A DNA stretch of 64,000 nucleotides from Eulemur rufifrons (Eukaryota; Chordata; Mammalia; Primates; Lemuridae), in NCBI RefSeq assembly GCF_041146395.1, contig NC_091010.1:53464001-53528000 (forward strand), in the 5' to 3' direction. Position numbers and translations under genes: made by a program. Of this stretch, positions 58,554 through 64,000 are shown piece after piece. Numbering within the stretch: position 1 is the stretch's first letter; each line of letters begins with the position of its first letter. The notes under the pieces are model-generated. The model saw nothing but the letters and a program-made list of their open reading frames with translations. It searched no databases and was not told where the DNA came from.

Positions 58554-59218
58554 AAAGGAAATAATGTATCTCTTAATGGAAGTAAAGAAGACCAGCTGTA
58601 ATATATTTATTGCCCCCAATTGACATGAATCTTAAAAAGACTCTTAAACTAATCATTAAGTTAAAGATAATATACGAGAAGAGGGGAACATGTTAAACAC
58701 CACCATGAGGATGCATTCAGCAAAATTCAGACCGCAGGAAACTTTATAGGGCAATCAAGCTAGATTTCCTTAAGAAATTAATGACAAAAATAAAATAGCA
58801 TGGGAAATCAATACATTAAGAATCTCCAAAGATATATTAAGCAATTGCAATGTATGAACTCAATCTTGATCTGGATTCAAACAAATGAGACAAGTAGGGG
58901 AGAGACTGACTACATATTTGAATATACTAATAAAATATTGAATATTGTTAATAATTTTAGATTTAAAAATTTTTTTATTTTTAAAAGAGTTACAAATTAT
59001 AGAAATATACTGACATGTCTGGGTTTTGTTTCAAAATAATCTGGAGTTTAGGATTACATGTGAGTATGAGTGAAATAATATTGACAAGTTGTCAATCACT
59101 GATGCTGGGTGTCGGGTATATGTACATTGATTATGTTAATCTCTTTTGGAACTAAGCAATTCCACTGAGGTTAGAAAATAAACTATAAAAGAGAGGAACT
59201 TACGAGAAAAAGGTGGGT
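58554..59218. other. Unassigned AT-rich DNA
   Basis: No gene or named repeat is recognised. A 79-codon frame (58,800-59,039) has no domain. Confidence 0.45.
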
Positions 59219-59403
59219 ATATAGGTCAGCAGTCCCCAACTCCCAGGCCAGGGCCCAGTAGAGGGCCAAGGCCTGTTAGGAACCAGGCCATCCAACACCA
59301 CCTGAGCTATGTCCCTCCACACACCCCCTCCTTCCCATGGAAAAACTGTCTTCCACGAAACCAGTCCCTGGTGCCAAAAAGGTTGGGGACTGCTAACATA
59401 GGT
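59219..59403. mobile_element. Nonautonomous hAT DNA transposon with 8-bp target duplication
   Basis: The element (59,227-59,395, 169 bp) starts 'cagcagtccccaac' and ends 'gttggggactgcta', near-perfect terminal inverted repeats (last base G to A). 'gaaaccagtccctggtgcca' inside matches the family whose consensus opens 'cagcggtccccaaccttttt'. Flanks 'atataggt' (59,219-59,226) and 'acataggt' (59,396-59,403) match in 7 of 8, the 8-bp duplication expected of hAT. It carries no transposase. I believe this is a MER45-like family but am not sure of the name. Confidence 0.88.
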
Positions 59404-60014
59404 GGCAACTTAAAAGCCTTGTGAAGATTTTGGGGCACACTCTCACAACAAATGGGAAGTCATCAAAAAATTTTAAGCAGGCAAGCAGCAAAATTAAACT
59501 TAGTTTTGTGAAAGATTATTCTTTTTGTTAAGAGTGAGTTGGAGGAGGGCAATAATGAAGAGGCCCCTGCAGTATTCCAGCAATACAGATATAGTAAAAT
59601 GAGTAGGTTCAAGAGATCCTTAGATAATGACATAAACAGTAACCGGCAATGCACTAGATATACAGGACCGTGTGGAAACAGATGGCAAGGGTAATTCCTA
59701 TGATTCTAACTCACATGATTGAATGTTGGTAGCATTTGCCAGGACATCAAAGGGTATCTGTTGGGTGGGTAATGCCCATGAGGTCAGTTCTAGACTTAGA
59801 AAGTTTGAGGTGCTTTTTTAACATCTATATTGATAGGTAAACAGTGTTATATAATAATCTATAGCTTAGAAAAAGAATTTGAATCAGAAATATAAATTTA
59901 AGCGTCTTAAGAAGATGAGATAACATAGAAAAAATAATGTCTATAAAGAGGGCTTTGGTTTAAGTCTTGAGAGAAACCACTCTTTAAAATCCAGGTAGAG
60001 GACTTTGATTCTAG
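59404..60014. other. Unassigned DNA
   Basis: No gene or named repeat is recognised. Confidence 0.45.
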
Positions 60015-60446
60015 GTAAATGCCTTAGTCTGTTTTGTGTTGCTATAAAAGTCTAACTGATGCTGGGTAATTTATGAAGAAAAGAGGTTTACGTGTCTCGC
60101 AGTTCTGCAGACATCACTAGAAGCATGATGCTAAAATCTGGTCGGCTTTTGGCAAAGGCCTCAGGTTGCTTCCACTCATGGTGGAGATCACATGTGCAGG
60201 GATCACATGGCAAGAGAGGAAGCAGGGGATGGAGGGAGGTGCCAGGCTCTTTTTAACAACCAGCTCTGCCTGGAACTAGCAGAGCGCGAACTCACTCACT
60301 CCGTGTGTCAGGCATAGCATTAATCTATTAATGAGGCAACTGCCTCCATGGCTCAAACACTTCCCATTAGGTTCTGCCTCCAACATTGGGGATCAAATTT
60401 TGACATTAGGTTTGGAGGGGTCAAACACCCAAACTATATCAGTAAG
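60015..60446 (-). mobile_element. Solo MST-type MaLR LTR with 5-bp target duplication
   Basis: A 422-bp LTR (60,020-60,441) reads 'tgccttagtctgttttgtgt' at the left and 'acacccaaactatatca' at the right, so it has TG...CA ends. 'gatgctgggtaatttatgaa', 'tcacatggcaagagaggaag' and 'tgccaggctctttttaacaa' fit MST/MLT-class ERVL-MaLR LTRs in reverse. 'gtaaa' (60,015-60,019) and 'gtaag' (60,442-60,446) form a 4-of-5 target duplication. No internal sequence remains, so it arose by LTR-LTR recombination. It is an old, nonfunctional endogenous retroelement remnant. Confidence 0.92.
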
Positions 60447-61269
60447 GTACAGCAGGTCACTGAAGTCATTGAGTATCCATTGTGTAAAAAATAAAAGCTG
60501 AAAAACATCTACAAAGGATAATTTTAAAACATTAAAGAATGGTGGAAGAATCATAGACTAAATGAATTTTATTTACAGAGAGACCCTTTTTAGAGATAGC
60601 TGAATGTTTCTTGCTAATTTCTTCCCCAAAGGCATTTTCTGATCTTGTGCACTGACTGAAAATCATCGGGTTTGACCCAAACATGCAAAGTATATTGGAG
60701 GAATGAGAAACCAGCAAATATTGGGCTGTTATGTGACTGCTGACAGTCTGGAACCTTGAATAACCTGAATAAGCAACTAGTTTTTCTATTGCTCTAATCT
60801 AGGTCTGTGCATAGACTGCTGTAGGGCCACACCCAAAGAAGAATAAGAGCTCTTGTAATGTTGCCAAACTTCATAGGCAAATTCTCACTCTGAGGAGGGC
60901 ATCTGCCTCAAACATTCGTCTGATATTGCCATTGAGATATTTACCAGAGATAAAGCTACAGAGGGTGTGAAAATAAGAGCTAGTGGAAAAATATCAGAAA
61001 AGCATAATTGGAATTCCTTCATTCTTTTAGGGGTAAGAATACCAATATTTGCCAGATTATTAATCAAAAGGACAGGAGAAGGGTATGCACAAGGAATACT
61101 GACAAACAAAATCTGTACTAAGTCCTACTACAAATGCAATGCATTCCATATCTGTTGTGGAGACCAGGCCCTCATATTATTTAACAGAGGAGAAGGAGGC
61201 TATCTTTGGAGGAAGATATCATTTAGAGGCTCCACACATCTATTAGACACAATGTCTGGCTTAGTATTT
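60447..61269. other. Unassigned DNA before an A20 run
   Basis: No gene or named repeat is recognised with confidence. The 144-codon plus-strand frame (60,967-61,401) crosses the A20 run (giving a poly-lysine stretch) and enters L1M sequence; it is not a credible gene. Confidence 0.45.
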
Positions 61270-61289
61270 AAAAAAAAAAAAAAAAAAAA
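61270..61289. repeat. A20 homopolymer
   Basis: Twenty A, immediately before L1M text. Confidence 0.95.
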
Positions 61290-61770
61290 CCTAGATGTGC
61301 AAAGAGACAGGAAAAGGTGTTATAAAGATGAAGAAAAAAGGCATAATAAAAGTAAACTTATTGATGAATCAGGTATAGGAGTTAGCATACGAAAAATTTA
61401 AAATAACTATGACTAATATGTTGAAAAAAATAGAGGATGGTTGGACCAATAGGCAAAACATGGAAAATTTCAATAGAGAATCAGTGTCCACAAGAAAGAA
61501 CTAAATGGGCATTTTAAACCAGAAAAAGATAACATACTGGGAAAATAAAACTCAGCTAGATTTGATAGGAAAATAGATAAACAGAAGACAAGAGTAATAA
61601 ACTTGAAGTTAGATCAACAAAAATTTCCAAATTGAAGCAGAAAGAAAAATAATGAACAAAAAGGATATATTAATAGTATAAAAGATATGTGAAACAAATG
61701 AATGAAAAGGCTGTATCAGTATAGATTCTACAGGCACTAAAATGTTACTGAAAGGATGTTATGAATAACT
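61290..61770 (+). mobile_element. L1M 5' region, sense
   Basis: 'cctagatgtgcaaagagaca' and 'tttaaaataactatgactaa' followed by 'tatgttgaaaaaaatagagg', 'ggaaaatttcaatagagaat' and 'aacttgaagttagatcaaca' match the 5'/ORF1-region text of ancient L1M or HAL1 elements, strongly decayed. Confidence 0.7.
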
Positions 61771-62515
61771 TGTGCCATTAAAGTTGTCACTCTTATATAA
61801 ACGGGTCAAATTTCTTGAGGAAAAAAAAATTATCAAAATTGACAAAGAAAAAAATTTTTTAAATGAAATGGCTCTGTGCCTTTTAAAGAAATTTAATTCA
61901 TAATGAAAAACTTAATCATAGCAACAAAAACAACAAGAAAACCAAAAACTCCTAGGCAAGTTGGATTCACAGCACAACTTGTACCAATATTTAAAGAAAT
62001 ATTACCTATTTTTCACTTATTCATTCTATTTCTCTATTCAGAGAAAGACAACACTTGCCAGCTGACCTTATGAAGCCAATTTATTACGGATTTCAAAATT
62101 TAAGAATGTTAGAAGAATAGAAATTAATAAGTTAGTATCTCTCATAAACATATACACAAAATTGCTAACTGACATAATAGTAATTAATAATAGCAAATCA
62201 TATTGCACAATGATCAAGTAGTTTTTATTGCAGGTATTCAAGATTGCTTTCTCATTTGAAAAATCAATCAGTTTAAGTAACCATATTAATAAAATTAAGG
62301 ATAAAATGTTTAATCACAACAAATGCAGATAAATTACTTAGTGAAATTCAACACTCACTCATATAAAAATACTTGACATACTAAGCACAGAGAAAACTCC
62401 CTTCATATGATAAAGGATGACTACATAGAGTCTATAACAAGCATCATATTCAATGTTAAAATATTGAAAACTTCCTCTGAGATTGAAAGCAAAATAAAAA
62501 AATGAAGGTATAGAT
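61771..62515 (+). mobile_element. L1M ORF2 reverse-transcriptase-region remnant
   Basis: 'ggattcacagcacaacttgt', 'acaatgatcaagtagttttt', 'tgcagataaattacttagtg' and 'aagcatcatattcaatgtta' correspond in order to the L1 ORF2 reverse transcriptase domain. Frames are broken by many stops. With 61,290-61,770 it may be one L1M with an internal deletion of most of ORF1 and the endonuclease. Confidence 0.7.
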
Positions 62516-64000
62516 ATCTAAAAGAAGTCAGTTTTGTTTATCACCATCTATCAGTAACATAGTACCATGCCTGGGGCCTAGCAGATTTATAATTTAATTC
62601 ATTCATTCATTCATATCCACACTTAACTTGGCTTGGCTTTGGGATGGCATGTAAGAAAAAAAATAGAAAAGGCCATTTTCTTCATCAAAATATCAAAGAG
62701 AATCTTAGAAGCTGTTTAAATTGCTTCAGAAGTTTATTTCACATATAAAATTAAACTCAAATGATAATACAAAGAATGATGAGAAACTTGGGGGGGGTGT
62801 TGCTATAAAATGTAAACTTTTTATATCTCATGGTGAGTGCAGTTTCAAATACAGCTTTAAAAAACAATAGTTTAAAATTTCCATATCAAGGATAAAGAAC
62901 AAATTGTATCAGAAAATGATTTTCCAGATATGTCAGGTATCAATTTTCTAGCAACTAGAAAAAAGGTACAAAATTATCTCCATAATAACTGTGATTAAAC
63001 CATTCCAGCATATTATCACTAACAAAAGATACGCCTCAGGCAAGGGATACTGCCTTTCCTAAAATTTATTTCACTAAGACATAGACCTGACTGACACTTG
63101 TCACATGTAATCTAGGAGAGAACAGAGCACAGCGTGTGGTGGTGGCTGGGTAGAGAGAAAATAACTCTCTTTGACTGATAATCACCCCAGCCTTGCCTGG
63201 GAAAGATCCCATCTAACTCCATTTTTTAGTATGATATACATGACCCAAAACACATTTATGAGATCCAGCTGGTATTTTCATGTCTTTGATTTTGGGGAAT
63301 GATTTGGTTTTGCTAAAAGATTTTTTGTTGTTGTCTTTCACATCAATTTTGGCCATTAAACAAAGGACATTTTGATTTTTCTTTCCCTGTCTGCTTAAAA
63401 GCAGGAACATTAGAGGCCTCTGCTTTTGTTTTTCCCAAGAGAAATAATTTCAAAGGGAAGTATGAAAATGCATAGTCAATTACTGTAGTCTGGGAGTAAT
63501 TATCCGTCCACACAGGCTGGCTGGCTGCTCAGCCGTGCCCACCAGATCCAGACTGAAGAACCTTCCCACTGTGGTGGCTGGAAGTTGCCACTGGGCCAGC
63601 TGTCAAGGCCTTGCTCCTGGTCTCTCTGCTTGCATCATCTCTCTATCCTTTTCATGCAATTTTTCTGGTTTAATGACCCACTCTACTAACATGTGTACTC
63701 TATTTCTCTAGCTCTAGAAAAGTTAAAGACAATTATTACAGTTAAAGTCATTGGTTTGGAATGGGTTTGCTCTTGAATTTGCAGTCTTTTTAGTGAAGTT
63801 ATCCTCCTCTGTTCTTGGTAATTTGGGTGCTTGTGTGAATCATGTGGCCTCACGTACCTTACCATAGATGTGAGCATGTGCTATAAGCAGGCTAGTTAAG
63901 GGTGTATCCTACCTACCCCATCCCTCAACACAACCTTGTGTGCAAAGATGGCATTAGAATCATTTGGGGGAATTGACATAATGGACATAAACAATTTTAC
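62516..64000. other. Unassigned DNA at the right edge
   Basis: No gene or named repeat is recognised. Eight G occur near 62,790-62,800. 63,500-63,620 is GC-richer. Features cut by the window edge cannot be judged. Confidence 0.45.

Noticed and set aside
61270..61289. A20 run as the tail of a processed pseudogene
   Set aside because: The upstream 800 bases show no recognisable coding or SINE sequence, and the run abuts L1M text instead.
60967..61401. 144-codon plus-strand reading frame
   Set aside because: It includes a poly-lysine run encoded by an A20 homopolymer and continues into L1M sequence.
1..64000. tRNA, snRNA, Y RNA, 7SK or mitochondrial insertions
   Set aside because: I looked for their characteristic text on both strands while reading and recognised none. 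A covariance-model or BLAST search would be needed to exclude degraded copies.

Overview
This window is mammalian nuclear DNA, almost certainly from a strepsirrhine primate. Three kinds of evidence point there. A full-length Alu at about 4,091-4,385 carries the variant 'agcctagctcacagcaacc' and the second-arm variant 'ctcttgcttaggctgg', which I associate with lemur and loris Alus rather than human ones. Two L1 3' ends (about 32,272-32,487 and 34,745-35,530) share a 3'UTR ('cacacctaatgggtgcggtg' ... 'atatatgtaacctaaacatt') that I know from lemur L1s. The older repeats (MIR, L2, L1M, MaLR LTRs, MER5, Alu monomer) are general eutherian or primate. A Malagasy lemur is my best guess and a lorisiform is possible. 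The sequence is AT-rich, CpG-poor and Alu-poor, as expected of a gene desert or a long intron.

I find no protein-coding gene. All supplied reading frames are short (at most 167 codons) and either lie in repeats or show no recognisable domain, splice context or codon structure. The only recognisable protein-coding sequence is decayed L1 ORF2, clearest at 34,756-35,106. I see no tRNA, rRNA or snRNA gene and no CRISPR or prokaryotic system.

Layout. 0-10 kb: L1M pieces, two related MaLR-like LTR remnants, the Alu nested in an antisense L1M, an L2 of about 1.5 kb interrupted by MIRs and a GA tract, and a sense L1M 3' end. 10-24 kb: mostly unassigned DNA with an L1MA piece, several MIR/L2 fragments, an L1M 3' end at 19 kb, two polypurine tracts and a MER5. 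24-27 kb: an ancient L1M 5' region that opens with about eight degenerate tandem units of 85-100 bp. 27-36 kb: MIRs, a 16-G run and the two lineage-specific L1 tails. 36-48 kb: MIR-rich DNA with one TAATTA-rich non-repeat block (36,480-36,790) and one locally CpG-rich block (44,570-44,835), both candidate regulatory elements. 48-52.2 kb: L1M in both orientations, L2 and a large microsatellite. 52-64 kb: long unassigned stretches, an Alu monomer, a hAT transposon with target duplication, a full solo MST-type LTR with target duplication, and a decayed L1M with reverse-transcriptase homology.

The most interesting item is a pair of segments about 92% identical in a 64-bp core, in inverted orientation at 2,301-2,418 and 5,664-5,800. 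The second copy interrupts an old LTR remnant. I cannot assign the pair to a known family, so it may be an undescribed or lineage-specific interspersed repeat. Nothing here supports a new multi-gene system. Repeat names rest on remembered consensus sequences, not on a database search, and boundaries are approximate, usually within 10-30 bases.
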